Shown: positions 44,426 through 52,934 of the stretch, piece by piece
How the letters are laid out: every line of letters starts with the position of its first letter
How positions within the stretch are numbered: the first letter of the stretch is position 1
The notes under the pieces: model-generated
What the model was told of the DNA's origin: nothing
Database searches by the model: none
Seen by the model: only the letters and a program-made list of their open reading frames with translations
Translations under genes and position numbers: made by a program
From: Candidatus Poseidoniaceae archaeon
Lineage (GTDB): Archaea > Thermoplasmatota > Poseidoniia > Poseidoniales > Poseidoniaceae
Direction of reading: 5' to 3'
Assembly: GCA_938030705.1 (NCBI GenBank)
Contig: CALHIR010000027.1
Location: 49,956 to 113,955, forward strand
DNA length: 64,000 nt

Positions 44426-45730
44426 CTACTCCCACCTGTGCCAAACGCTCCATTCTTGGTCCCACCAATCAACCTCTCCACCGGGGTGTTGACGCCAAAG
44501 CACACCTTGGTCGTCAAGGGTGGCTGGCAACCCTTGGGCATCGGGCGAACCATCGGACAAGACCTGTGGCGTGGGTCCGATGGAGGGGAGAACGAGGGCC
44601 TCAGGTTCCTTGTTCCGTACAAGGACGACAAAGACCACGATGGAAACAAACAACGTCAAAACACCAATGGAAAGCCATCCGACCGATTCGGTTGGTGTAT
44701 CCATGCCCAGAGAGGAAGAGGGGAGACGGGCCGTTTCGTTCGCCGAAAGGTCGGCTGCAGGAAGACGGATGAGGTTCACGCCTTCGGTGGATGAGATCAT
44801 CTTCTCGGTTACAACCTCCAGGGTGATAAGGTGCGCCCCGGCGGGAAGGGTTGAGCAGTCAAGACTGCTGCCGTTCGCGCCTTCAATCGGTTGACCTTTG
44901 ATGGACCACACTTTGGTCAACCCTGCATCGGAGCGACCGTCATTGAGCAGCATGCGCACCATGCAAGGTGTGTCGGTGGCGTTTTGATGACCCGAAACCG
45001 TCAGCGAGAAATCGGGTGCTGGACGGTTATTGATGGTGAAATTCAACGTGGTTTCTGCTGTTTGGCCCAGTCCGTTCCGGTAGGCTTCCTTGAGTTCATA
45101 CGAACCGGCCGGCCACGATGAGCAATCGAGGACGCCGTGCGTGTCCAGTACACTAAAGGGAGCGCCGGTGAAGGTCCGGACACCCGTTTCACCGTACCGA
45201 GGACCTGTTTCGTCGGCAAACTCTCGTACGATTTCACAGGTTTCGCCAGTTTGAAGAAGGTCGCCTGCATTCAGTTGAAGCGCCACTCGAGGGACTTCGA
45301 GCGAAGGCGTGAGCATGAAGGTCGGCAGCGGATTGGAAGCGATGAAATCCCCGTTTTGATCAAAGAAATCCAAACGAAGAACGTGCTCCCCCTTTGACCA
45401 AGCGTCGTAAACAAGGGTGAGGTTGGTCTGACCTTGGAAGGAGATTTCCTGCGTTTCAAGGACTTCTCGCTCCTTATGCAAGCCTCGCAATTTCACGATA
45501 AGGTCGTTGGAGGTGGCGGTCGAATTCAGAACAACCACGACGCGAACAGCATCGATATCACCGTCTTGGTTGCTGTCGATGGTGTCGTTTCGCAACGCGA
45601 GAAGCGTCAAACCCTCCGCTGCCAATTGATCTTCCGTGGTCAATTCAGCCCCGGCCGGCAACGGAAGCAAAAGACAGACCATCAACAGGCCGAGAAGGAC
45701 GGCTTGGATGCGAACAGGGGCCTCACGCAT
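44426..45730 (-). CDS. Secreted beta-domain protein with C-terminal membrane anchor and Trp-rich tail
   Basis: About 434 residues: signal peptide (VLLGLLMVCLLLPLPAGA), several Ig-like beta domains with a Ca-type loop SNQDGDIDAV near residue 55, paired Cys residues (ETCEIV...LDCSSW and TPCMVRM...LDCSTL) that look like disulfides, a membrane helix (WLSIGVLTLFVSIVVFVVLV) and a cytosolic tail ending WWDQEWSVWHRWE. No enzyme motif. The start at 45730 overlaps the upstream gene stop by 8 bases. Middle gene of a three-gene surface operon. Confidence 0.75.
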   Translation of the reverse strand: MREAPVRIQAVLLGLLMVCLLLPLPAGAELTTEDQLAAEGLTLLALRNDTIDSNQDGDIDAVRVVVVLNSTATSNDLIVKLRGLHKEREVLETQEISFQGQTNLTLVYDAWSKGEHVLRLDFFDQNGDFIASNPLPTFMLTPSLEVPRVALQLNAGDLLQTGETCEIVREFADETGPRYGETGVRTFTGAPFSVLDTHGVLDCSSWPAGSYELKEAYRNGLGQTAETTLNFTINNRPAPDFSLTVSGHQNATDTPCMVRMLLNDGRSDAGLTKVWSIKGQPIEGANGSSLDCSTLPAGAHLITLEVVTEKMISSTEGVNLIRLPAADLSANETARLPSSSLGMDTPTESVGWLSIGVLTLFVSIVVFVVLVRNKEPEALVLPSIGPTPQVLSDGSPDAQGLPATLDDQGVLWRQHPGGEVDWWDQEWSVWHRWE

Positions 45731-48239
45731 CAGCATCACCTTCCGGGGCTTGAGGCAAGGGCGGCAATTGGTCCAAGGGAATGAGTTCGGGAACTGGTTC
45801 GCCCATACCGGGCGTATTCATGAGTTCGGTTTCCTTCTCTTGCATCAACTGCTCGAGAAGGGCGCTTCGGCGGCGAGTTCCCCGCACGAAGAAGGCCCCG
45901 ATGGCTCCGAGCAAGAAGCCGGCGCTGATGACCGCATAGGTCAGCCACGAGGCGGCCGGGTCCTCGCCCATGATGGCCACGGCTGCGGCAAATTCACCAT
46001 AAGCGTCCGACCAACCGTCGCCGTTACCATCCGGGCACCCTTGGACATCGCGTTGCGAGACGCCCGGTTCATTCGGACAGTCGTCCCGGAAGGCCCCGAG
46101 CGGAAGGTCACCAAACCCGTCTTGGTCGGTGTCCATCCACTGCAGTGATTCGGTAGGGAAGGCGTCTGCCATGCCGAACGGATGGGCGGGCCAAGCATCG
46201 GTTGGGTCAGACCAACCATCACCGTCGGTATCGCGGCAACCCAATCGGTCCAGAAGCGAAGTCCCTCGCATTTCAGGGCAGGCATCGCCTTGATGCCCGG
46301 TCAACCGGTCACCAAACCCGTCCCCATCGGAATCTCGCCATTGCGTTGGTTCATGGATGAATGCATCACCGAGGTCGGACCATCCGTCGCCGTCGGTATC
46401 TTTGCAACCCCAGCGGTCACCGCCAGCGGAGGGCCCAACCGATGTCCCAGCCACCGTCGGGCACACGTCCGCTGTCGTTCCACGAGGGTTGTCTCCACGA
46501 CCATCACCGTCGGAATCGTGCCACTGCGAAGGATCTTCTGGCCAAGCATCACCTGAACCGCCCGGGCTGGCCAACCAATAGGAGGTCGGGTCCGACCATC
46601 CATCGCCATCAGCGTCAGGGCAGCCCCAACGGTCGAACGTGGACTCGCCCAAGGTGGTTCGGCATCCATCCGGACGGTAAGAGCCACGCCAAGTCTGGCC
46701 GTCAAAATACTCCACATTATCCCCATAACCGTCGTCATCGGTGTCGTGCCATTGAGAGGGATCATCAGGGAAGGCGTCGGCAAAGCCTGATGGATGGGCA
46801 ATCCAGAGGTCGGTTGGGTCTGAATAACCGTCTCGGTCAACATCGCGACAGCCCAGTCGGTCGAAGCGACTGATCCACCCCGAATCGACCTCTTCAGGCG
46901 TAGAATCCATACACACGTCCCCTTCAAAGCCGGTTAAGTTGTCGCCATAACCGTCCCCATCAGAATCCCTAAATTGCGAAGGGACGAAGGGGAAATCATC
47001 GATTTGGGTGGCACCATAGGTTTGGTTATCGCCCCAACCGTCCTCATCGGTATCTCGCCATTGGGTTGGATTGAAAGGGAAATCATCGATGAGTTGGGCC
47101 CCAACGGTTTGGTTATCCCCCCACCCGTCTCGGTCGGTATCCTGCCACTGTGTGGACTCAAGCGGGAAGGCATCGGAGCCGTTGTTGATGGTCCAGTTTT
47201 CATCACCGTCTGAGTAGGAATCCATGTCCGTATCCACGCACCCATAGCGGTCTGCCGAGGAGGACCCCCGAATGAAGGGGCAAGCATCGGGTTGCGTTGC
47301 GTTGGCAACAAATTCACCGATGCCCCACACCACTCGTGTGTCGTTAAGGAACGGGTCGTCCCAATTGTCTCCAAAACCGTCTTCATCGGTGTCGTTCCAT
47401 TGCGAGGTATCGTAGGCAAAAGCATCGGCTTTCCCAACGGGGTGAGCGAACCAAGCTTCGTACCCGTTCAAGCCCCCAGGGTCCGGGTCAGAATAGGAAT
47501 CGCCATCCGAATCTACGCAACCGAATCGGTCGGAGGACGAGTAGCCACGACTGAATTGACAATGGTCGCCTTGGAAGCCCTCGAGGTTATCTCCGTAGCC
47601 GTCGTTATCGGAATCCAGCCATTGTGAGGATTCACTTGCAAAGGCATCTGCCCCGTTTTGAACCCCCCAACCACTGTCGGGGTCCGACCAGCCATCGCCG
47701 TCGGAATCGGTGCAACCCTTGCGGTCGTTGGTGGAGGCACCGACCAAGTAGGTACAGTCGTCCTCGGTGTCGACAAATCCGTCTTCATCGCTGTCTCGGT
47801 TGGTCTTGTCAATGGAGGGGGTGAGCGTGTAATCAAAGCCGTCATTGCACCACGAATCCTTACCTTCGATTTTGAGCAAAATTTCACCCGCCGTTGAAAG
47901 GGTCGTGGAAAGGGTGGATGTGGGCGAGCCGTCATCGACATTTTGGGAAACGGAGCCCATGGTAAAGGTCCCTTCCCATCCGTCACCCGGACACCACCAT
48001 GCCGCATTGCTCATGCTTCCAGAAAAGGTGACTTGGACGATGTCGCCCTTTTTCCCTTGGATTTTCCAGTAATCTCGTTTGTCATTGGGCGAACAACCGT
48101 CTGAGTCGCAAACATAGCCACTGGAAGAGACGCCGTCGGTCAAACCATTGGCGCTTGCTGGGGCGTCATCGGCACTGGCCACCGGCAAATGAAGCAGCGC
48201 GAGGCCGAGGAAAAGCACGATGGCGACTCGACCGGCCAT
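45723..48239 (-). CDS. Surface protein with thrombospondin type 3 array and C-terminal anchor
   Basis: 838 residues: signal peptide (VAIVLFLGLALLHLPVASA), an N-terminal beta domain of about 110 residues with YWKIQGKKGDIVQVTFSG and paired Cys, resembling a pre-peptidase C-terminal domain, then about 600 residues of Ca-binding modules, a membrane helix (WLTYAVISAGFLLGAIGAFFV), a basic stop-transfer stretch and a 50-residue acidic/Pro tail. First gene of an operon with the Ig-like and DUF4105-like proteins. TTGATAA about 25 bases before the ATG suggests a leaderless transcript. Confidence 0.82.
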   Translation of the reverse strand: MAGRVAIVLFLGLALLHLPVASADDAPASANGLTDGVSSSGYVCDSDGCSPNDKRDYWKIQGKKGDIVQVTFSGSMSNAAWWCPGDGWEGTFTMGSVSQNVDDGSPTSTLSTTLSTAGEILLKIEGKDSWCNDGFDYTLTPSIDKTNRDSDEDGFVDTEDDCTYLVGASTNDRKGCTDSDGDGWSDPDSGWGVQNGADAFASESSQWLDSDNDGYGDNLEGFQGDHCQFSRGYSSSDRFGCVDSDGDSYSDPDPGGLNGYEAWFAHPVGKADAFAYDTSQWNDTDEDGFGDNWDDPFLNDTRVVWGIGEFVANATQPDACPFIRGSSSADRYGCVDTDMDSYSDGDENWTINNGSDAFPLESTQWQDTDRDGWGDNQTVGAQLIDDFPFNPTQWRDTDEDGWGDNQTYGATQIDDFPFVPSQFRDSDGDGYGDNLTGFEGDVCMDSTPEEVDSGWISRFDRLGCRDVDRDGYSDPTDLWIAHPSGFADAFPDDPSQWHDTDDDGYGDNVEYFDGQTWRGSYRPDGCRTTLGESTFDRWGCPDADGDGWSDPTSYWLASPGGSGDAWPEDPSQWHDSDGDGRGDNPRGTTADVCPTVAGTSVGPSAGGDRWGCKDTDGDGWSDLGDAFIHEPTQWRDSDGDGFGDRLTGHQGDACPEMRGTSLLDRLGCRDTDGDGWSDPTDAWPAHPFGMADAFPTESLQWMDTDQDGFGDLPLGAFRDDCPNEPGVSQRDVQGCPDGNGDGWSDAYGEFAAAVAIMGEDPAASWLTYAVISAGFLLGAIGAFFVRGTRRRSALLEQLMQEKETELMNTPGMGEPVPELIPLDQLPPLPQAPEGDADA
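46010..47810 (-). repeat. Coding repeat array: thrombospondin type 3 modules
   Basis: Within the 838-residue surface protein. About nine extended modules follow a consensus of (T/S)QW-x-D-(T/S)-D-x-DG-(Y/F/W)-GDN, many with a preceding DAFP-like turn. The pair DSDxDGWGDNQTxGA is nearly duplicated. Same module type as in the giant neighbour. Confidence 0.8.
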
Positions 48240-48260
48240 GAGCGCTGATACGCATACGGA

Positions 48261-48268
48261 TTATCAAG
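48261..48268 (-). promoter_or_regulatory. TATA-like element of the surface-protein operon
   Basis: Minus strand TTGATAA, centred about 25 bases upstream of ATG 48239; the transcript would begin at or next to the start codon. Confidence 0.45.
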
Positions 48269-48294
48269 AGAACGCCTGCGCGTCCCCCGAGGTT

Positions 48295-49692
48295 TCAGGG
48301 AATACGCTGTTTCCCAAGGCATTGACGCAAGCAACTTTCAAGGTCGTTATGCTGGAAGACATAACCGCTTTCAAGCAGACGATTTGGAAACACTCGCTGA
48401 CCGTCAAGCACCAGCGCTTGCGCCATTTCTCCGAGCATCAGTTTGAGCATGAATCCGGGAGCTGGTGCGAAAGCAGGTCGGCGCAGGACACGGCCAAGTG
48501 CCTTTGCGTATTGCTTTTGAGTGACCGGTTCGGGCGCCGTGAAATTGTAAGCACCTTCGCACGTTTCGTTCATCATGAGGTGATAGGTTGCGTAGATTTG
48601 ATCGTCAAGGGAGATCCAGGAATAGTACTGCCGACCACCGCCCGCAGGACCACCGGCTCCGAGTTGAGAAGGCAGCAGGAGTTTCTGCAACGCCCCGCCC
48701 ATGGGGGTCGTCACGATGCCGGTGCGAATCCACGCCGTTCGGATGCCGGATTCTTTGGCTGCGACACCGGCAGCTTCCCAATTGAGGCAGGTCGTGGCTA
48801 AGAAATTCTCACCTGGTGGCGAATCCTCGGTCAATTTTTCTTCGCCCCTGTTGCCGTAAATGCCAACGGCAGAGGCACACAAGAAGGTCTTGGGTGGTTT
48901 CTCAAGTCGACCAAAAAGGCCCACCAATTGTTCGGTGGGGACCGTTCGGCTTGATTCAATGAGGGCTTTGCGCTTTGCGTTCCAGCGCTTATCGCCGATC
49001 CCAGCCCCTGCAAGATGAATGACGGTATCAAAGCCTTCCATGCTTCCTTCCAAGACTTCACCGGTCTGGTCGTTCCATACGACACAGGTTTCGTGTTGAA
49101 CATCAGAGGGCAGCTGGGTAGACGGCCTGACAAGCCGAATCACCTCGTGGCCAGCCGCTTGGAGGAAAGCCGTCAGTTGCATGCCGATAAGGCCGGTTGA
49201 GCCGCTGATGAGGACGCGTTGCTTGGGTTGGTCGGCGTACATGGCAATGCGCTTCAAGTCCTCCTGAACACGAAGGGTGCGATAGGCAAACATCTGCTTC
49301 ATGCGCCCCTTTACCGTAAACGGGGCTGTCCAAAAAGTCAGGGGATGAAACGGGAGTTTCCATTGAATCGTGTCGTGTATTTCGCTGGTATCTGCCCCGG
49401 TTGAGACGAAGCGATGTTCATGATCCCACGCGCCGAACGGACCTTTTTCCATCACGTCGTTGAACACCTCTCCCTGAACCACACCGTAATGGCGGGCAAC
49501 CCACATGGGGCGAAGGGGGCCCAGTTGGACCCGGAAGCGTGTCTTGGCTCCGTCCACCAAGGCGCCGGCCTGAACCGGACGTATGCCTTCCCATTCGGGC
49601 ATGATGCGACGGAACGCTCCAGGACTGTCGTACCAAGCCCAGACATCCTCGACAGTGGCGTCGTAGGCAGCGATGTGTTGGTAGACGGGCAT
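48295..49692 (-). CDS. SDR39U1/TIGR01777-type epimerase fused to an N-terminal SRPBCC domain
   Basis: 465 residues. Residues 1-155 are a SRPBCC/START-like ligand-binding domain (FRRIMPEWEGIRP...FRVQLGPLRPMW...WDHEHRF). Residues 158-465 are an extended-SDR domain: RVLISGSTGLIGMQL (GxxGxxG), VIHLAGAGIGDKRW, LCASAVGIYGNRG and SWISLDDQIYAT, which define the TIGR01777 group. Substrate unknown. In bacteria this domain pair occurs together and often near photolyase/cryptochrome genes, and here the photolyase lies directly upstream. GAGGAATC precedes the ATG. Confidence 0.88.
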   Translation of the reverse strand: MPVYQHIAAYDATVEDVWAWYDSPGAFRRIMPEWEGIRPVQAGALVDGAKTRFRVQLGPLRPMWVARHYGVVQGEVFNDVMEKGPFGAWDHEHRFVSTGADTSEIHDTIQWKLPFHPLTFWTAPFTVKGRMKQMFAYRTLRVQEDLKRIAMYADQPKQRVLISGSTGLIGMQLTAFLQAAGHEVIRLVRPSTQLPSDVQHETCVVWNDQTGEVLEGSMEGFDTVIHLAGAGIGDKRWNAKRKALIESSRTVPTEQLVGLFGRLEKPPKTFLCASAVGIYGNRGEEKLTEDSPPGENFLATTCLNWEAAGVAAKESGIRTAWIRTGIVTTPMGGALQKLLLPSQLGAGGPAGGGRQYYSWISLDDQIYATYHLMMNETCEGAYNFTAPEPVTQKQYAKALGRVLRRPAFAPAPGFMLKLMLGEMAQALVLDGQRVFPNRLLESGYVFQHNDLESCLRQCLGKQRIP

Positions 49693-49701
49693 GATGATTC
49701 C

Positions 49702-51246
49702 TCACTGGTGGGCGGAATAAAATGTGGGGCCAGAGCCAAGAGCGGTGGAGGAATCACCGAGGGCACTGTATTTCTCAACGTAGCCCTTAATTTTGTATTT
49801 TCTGGCCGTGGAGGCGCTGGTCATGCAGCGAATTTTTCCATAGACGGCGCGCTCGGTCCATCCACGGTCAAACTTGCCCATCACCCAACCGATACCGGTG
49901 TAGGAATTGGGGTCTCGACCGTCAAGCGCCCACTTGTCGTTGAGCACGATCATCCATTCCATCGCAGTTTCGGGGCTCGGAGACCATTCAAGGATTTTCT
50001 TCCCCCACAACATACGGAGGTAGTTGTGGATGATGCCCTCTTGCCGAAGTTGGTTTTGGGCGGCATTCCACAACGGGTCGTGCGTTGAGGCCGTTTCCAG
50101 TTCTTCGAGGCTGTAGAGATAGGGCCGTTCATCGTCGGCATGCTGTGCGAGGGTGGTCTTTGCCCATTCGGGGAGTGATTCGTATTCCGTGTGATTTTCA
50201 ACCATGGCGCAGTGAATAAACCCAATGTCACGCCACGTGATGATTTGGTCGAGGAAAGCCTCCACAGGTTCCGGCAGACTCCACCATCCCTGTCGGCGTC
50301 CATCGTTGGGGGGATTGACCAAGCTGACGTCCCAACGATGATGGGTGAAAATATCGTTCAAGATGGCATGAACACTGATATGACCAAAATGAAGCCACGG
50401 TGAAAGCCCGCTCGCACCACGCTCTTGAGGTTCATTTCGCTTCTCGTGATAGGTTTGCAGGCGGTCGGCAAAGAACTCCTTCCACCGACGTCGCCCTTCG
50501 ACATAACCTCCACGTTTTCCAATGACGGGTTGGACGTCGTGGTCTATTCGCAGGGTGGAAAGCGCCTCTCGGCCAACATCCCCGCCTTCGGAGACACGCC
50601 AGATAAATTCGTAGGGCGTCATTGGCGTGTTGGTTTGTGCGAAAATGGCCTTTGCGATGGCCGTGTCAAATTCGGGCAAGTTCTTCGCCAAATCAAGCGG
50701 ACGGCGATGAGGGAATTCATGCATGTGTTCGCGGATGGTCTTGTGCAGGTGGCGTCGCAACGAGTAAGCCGTGGAGAAGTCCCGGCCTTGCGCTCGCATG
50801 GCCATAAAGCCGTTGGAGTCCACGACGTGAACCTCGCAGGGTATGACCGAAAGAGCGGTTTCGAGCACGTGCTTGGGGTAGTAAGTCGGGTAGTCGTCGA
50901 TCACGCACAGACGAGCGTGTTCCAACCATCCCTTCAGAAGACCCGAAGCTTCCTTTCGCTTGGTTTCAACGTAGGGGATGTAGGTGACGTTGGTCCCCGA
51001 AAACGCGCTTCGGTTGTCGACCATACCCTGCAACACGAAGGTGGAGATTCGGTCGTTGGCCCAACGATGTTGGAGGGCGAGACACTCAATGACCACCAAA
51101 GGAAGGTTATGTTCTTCAGCCAGCCCGATGGCGTGTTCGAGGGCATGGTTCCATTGCGCCCGACGGGCAGCGGTCATCCAATACACCACCATCTCGCCGT
51201 TTTCATTGGGAACGCCATGAATTTGGACACGGCTGCTCGGAATCAT
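49702..51246 (-). CDS. phr: Deoxyribodipyrimidine photolyase, class II
   Basis: Light-driven repair of cyclobutane pyrimidine dimers using FADH-. 514 residues. Class II features: short N-terminal Rossmann part with VVYWMTAARRAQWNHAL, then the FAD-binding domain with LSPWLHFGHIS, FLDQIITWRDIGFIHC, MLWGKKILEWSP, NDKWALDGRDPNSYTGIGW and FGKFDR-like GKFDRGW, ending YGKIRCMTSASTARKY. The C-terminal 35 residues (KYSALGDSSTALGSG) extend past the usual end. Overlaps the upstream Nudix gene by four bases. AGGAGGTGGACAGGA precedes the ATG. Confidence 0.95.
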   Translation of the reverse strand: MIPSSRVQIHGVPNENGEMVVYWMTAARRAQWNHALEHAIGLAEEHNLPLVVIECLALQHRWANDRISTFVLQGMVDNRSAFSGTNVTYIPYVETKRKEASGLLKGWLEHARLCVIDDYPTYYPKHVLETALSVIPCEVHVVDSNGFMAMRAQGRDFSTAYSLRRHLHKTIREHMHEFPHRRPLDLAKNLPEFDTAIAKAIFAQTNTPMTPYEFIWRVSEGGDVGREALSTLRIDHDVQPVIGKRGGYVEGRRRWKEFFADRLQTYHEKRNEPQERGASGLSPWLHFGHISVHAILNDIFTHHRWDVSLVNPPNDGRRQGWWSLPEPVEAFLDQIITWRDIGFIHCAMVENHTEYESLPEWAKTTLAQHADDERPYLYSLEELETASTHDPLWNAAQNQLRQEGIIHNYLRMLWGKKILEWSPSPETAMEWMIVLNDKWALDGRDPNSYTGIGWVMGKFDRGWTERAVYGKIRCMTSASTARKYKIKGYVEKYSALGDSSTALGSGPTFYSAHQ

Positions 51247-51749
51247 TCCTGTCCACCTCCTGGCCGTACCGAGGACGCCATGCTGCTCCGATACACTGCG
51301 TAAGGCGCTTGGCGAAGGGTCAACCCTGACTGATTTCGAATGACCATACGATGGGTCAAGCCGTCAACAGCGAGTTGTTGCATGGTTTCAGAGACCCATT
51401 CAACGGAACCGAGTTCAGTGAGTGAAAACCAGTTTGAAGAGGAAATTTCCTTTGTGGCGACGGGTTGACCGCGGCTTTCAACGTGGACATCATAACACAA
51501 AAATACAGCAGGGCGATCTTTTCTGAGGGCCGTTCGCACGCCTACGAGACCCATGACAGACCCGGTGCAACCGGTCTCTTCGTGGAGTTCGCGCAGGGCG
51601 GCATCCTCTGGACTCTCTCCTGGATCCACGTGGCCTTTGGGAAGGCCCCATTTGGTTTGATAGGGCCCCGTTGCTTCTTGAACCAGCAGGATTTTACCCC
51701 CCTGAACGACACGCGCTGCCACTCCCAAATCACAAAGCAGCGCAGCCAT
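51243..51749 (-). CDS. Nudix hydrolase
   Basis: 168 residues with an intact Nudix box, GESPEDAALRELHEETG, preceded by WGLPKGHVDP. MutT/Ap4A-hydrolase-like size; may remove oxidised nucleotides or dinucleotides. It leads the transcript Nudix-photolyase-epimerase. GATATACT centred about 26 bases before ATG 51749 suggests leaderless expression. Shares a 96-base divergent promoter region with ribA. Confidence 0.9.
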   Translation of the reverse strand: MAALLCDLGVAARVVQGGKILLVQEATGPYQTKWGLPKGHVDPGESPEDAALRELHEETGCTGSVMGLVGVRTALRKDRPAVFLCYDVHVESRGQPVATKEISSSNWFSLTELGSVEWVSETMQQLAVDGLTHRMVIRNQSGLTLRQAPYAVYRSSMASSVRPGGGQE

Positions 51750-51770
51750 GAGTTATATTTTGTATGACCG

Positions 51771-51779
51771 AGTATATCA
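51771..51779 (-). promoter_or_regulatory. TATA box of the Nudix-photolyase transcript
   Basis: Minus strand GATATACTC, centre near 51775, 26 bases before the start codon at 51749, so the first transcribed base is at or near the A of ATG. Confidence 0.6.
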
Positions 51780-51814
51780 AGAACGGTTTAAGCCCCTACA
51801 AGCAAGAGACGAGT

Positions 51815-51824
51815 CTTTATATAC
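51815..51824 (+). promoter_or_regulatory. TATA box of the ribA transcript
   Basis: CTTTATATAC, centre near 51820, 26 bases before ATG 51846. No ribosome-binding sequence precedes the ATG, consistent with a leaderless message. Confidence 0.7.
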
Positions 51825-51845
51825 AAACTCAACAGATTTTGTAAC

Positions 51846-52457
51846 ATGGTAAACAGGCCCACAATCTCCCACAACAACACTCCAGAAGCCGATGCCGTTT
51901 TGCCGACGGAATTTGGAGAATTCCGGATCAGGGCTTTCCGAGATCCTGCCGGAGGCGAAGAGCACTGTGTTTTGTACCTCGGTGACCTAACCCAAGGCTC
52001 CCCGCTTGTCCGTATTCACTCAGAATGCTTGACCGGCGATGCCTTTCACTCACTACGATGCGACTGTGGCCCCCAACTCCAGGCCTCGATGAAGGCCATT
52101 CAAGCCCGAGGACAAGGCGCCATCGCCTACATGCGTCAAGAGGGGCGAGGCATTGGCCTCTACTCCAAGATGCAAGCCTATGCTCTGCAGGACACCGGAC
52201 TTGACACGCTCGATGCGAATCTTGCGCTGGGCCTTCCGGCCGACGCACGCAAATACGACTTTGCGGCTGAGATGCTCTACGCTATGGGCGTCTCCTCCGT
52301 TGAATTGGCCACCAACAACCCCGACAAGCGAAGCCAGCTTATGGACCACGGAATCGAAGTGACCAACCGCATCCCTATCATCGTCGGACAGTGTGCCCAA
52401 AACCGCCACTACATGCAGACCAAAGGTGCCCGCATGGGACACATCCTTCCCTACTGA
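51846..52457 (+). CDS. ribA: GTP cyclohydrolase II
   Basis: Opens GTP to 2,5-diamino-6-ribosylamino-pyrimidinone 5'-phosphate, the first riboflavin step. 203 residues; zinc ligands C61, C72, C74 in SECLTGDAFHSLRCDCGPQL, then RQEGRGIGL and TNNPDKRSQLMDHGIEV for GTP binding and catalysis. Stand-alone, not fused to RibB. Archaea normally use the unrelated ArfA (GTP cyclohydrolase III), so this is a bacterial-type pathway. It begins the ribA-peroxiredoxin-regulator-kinase operon, 37 kb from the rest of the rib genes. Confidence 0.95.
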   Translation: MVNRPTISHNNTPEADAVLPTEFGEFRIRAFRDPAGGEEHCVLYLGDLTQGSPLVRIHSECLTGDAFHSLRCDCGPQLQASMKAIQARGQGAIAYMRQEGRGIGLYSKMQAYALQDTGLDTLDANLALGLPADARKYDFAAEMLYAMGVSSVELATNNPDKRSQLMDHGIEVTNRIPIIVGQCAQNRHYMQTKGARMGHILPY

Positions 52458-52466
52458 GGCCTGAGC

Positions 52467-52934
52467 ATGAAAGTCAATATTGTTGGACAACAAGCCCCAG
52501 GTTTCTCTCTTGAAAACGAACACGGAGAAGTCTTTGACAGCGCCTCCCTTGACGGAACATGGCGAATCGTATTCTTCTATTCTCGCAACAACTCCCCGAC
52601 TTGCAAACGGGGCTGCCTTACCTTCAAAGAACAGCATGATTTGTTTTCATCTGTTGGATGTTCAATTGTAGGTATTGGCCCGGGTACACGAGAAGAGTTG
52701 GCTGGATTCAAAGCCTCACTGGGCGACCTGCCGTTTCCTCTCTTAGCCGACCCTGAGCGAACCGTTGGCAAACAATTCAATGTGCCGTTGCACCTTGGCC
52801 AATTCCCTGCGAAGTCGTCGTTCCTGATAGGACCGGACAACACCATCCGGTACGTCTACGACTGGTTATTCCGGCCTCGACGCCATGTCGCCCGAATTTT
52901 GGCAGACATTTCGGACGTCCGGGGGGACGACTGA
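52467..52934 (+). CDS. Peroxiredoxin (Bcp/AhpC-TSA family)
   Basis: 155 residues with thioredoxin fold. Reduces peroxides with peroxidatic Cys C46 in NNSPTCKRGC; a second Cys at C50 could be the resolving residue as in atypical 2-Cys BCP proteins, though the spacing is x3 instead of the usual x4. VVGIGPG-like and PFPLLADPERTVGKQFNV blocks follow. GAGG precedes the ATG. Nine bases after ribA and directly abutting the TrmB-like gene. Confidence 0.88.
   Translation: MKVNIVGQQAPGFSLENEHGEVFDSASLDGTWRIVFFYSRNNSPTCKRGCLTFKEQHDLFSSVGCSIVGIGPGTREELAGFKASLGDLPFPLLADPERTVGKQFNVPLHLGQFPAKSSFLIGPDNTIRYVYDWLFRPRRHVARILADISDVRGDD

Noticed and set aside
46010..47810. Periodic similar DNA segments that could suggest a CRISPR array
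   Set aside because: The periodicity comes from Ca-binding protein modules in a long open frame; units vary in length and sequence and there are no constant repeats with unique spacers.
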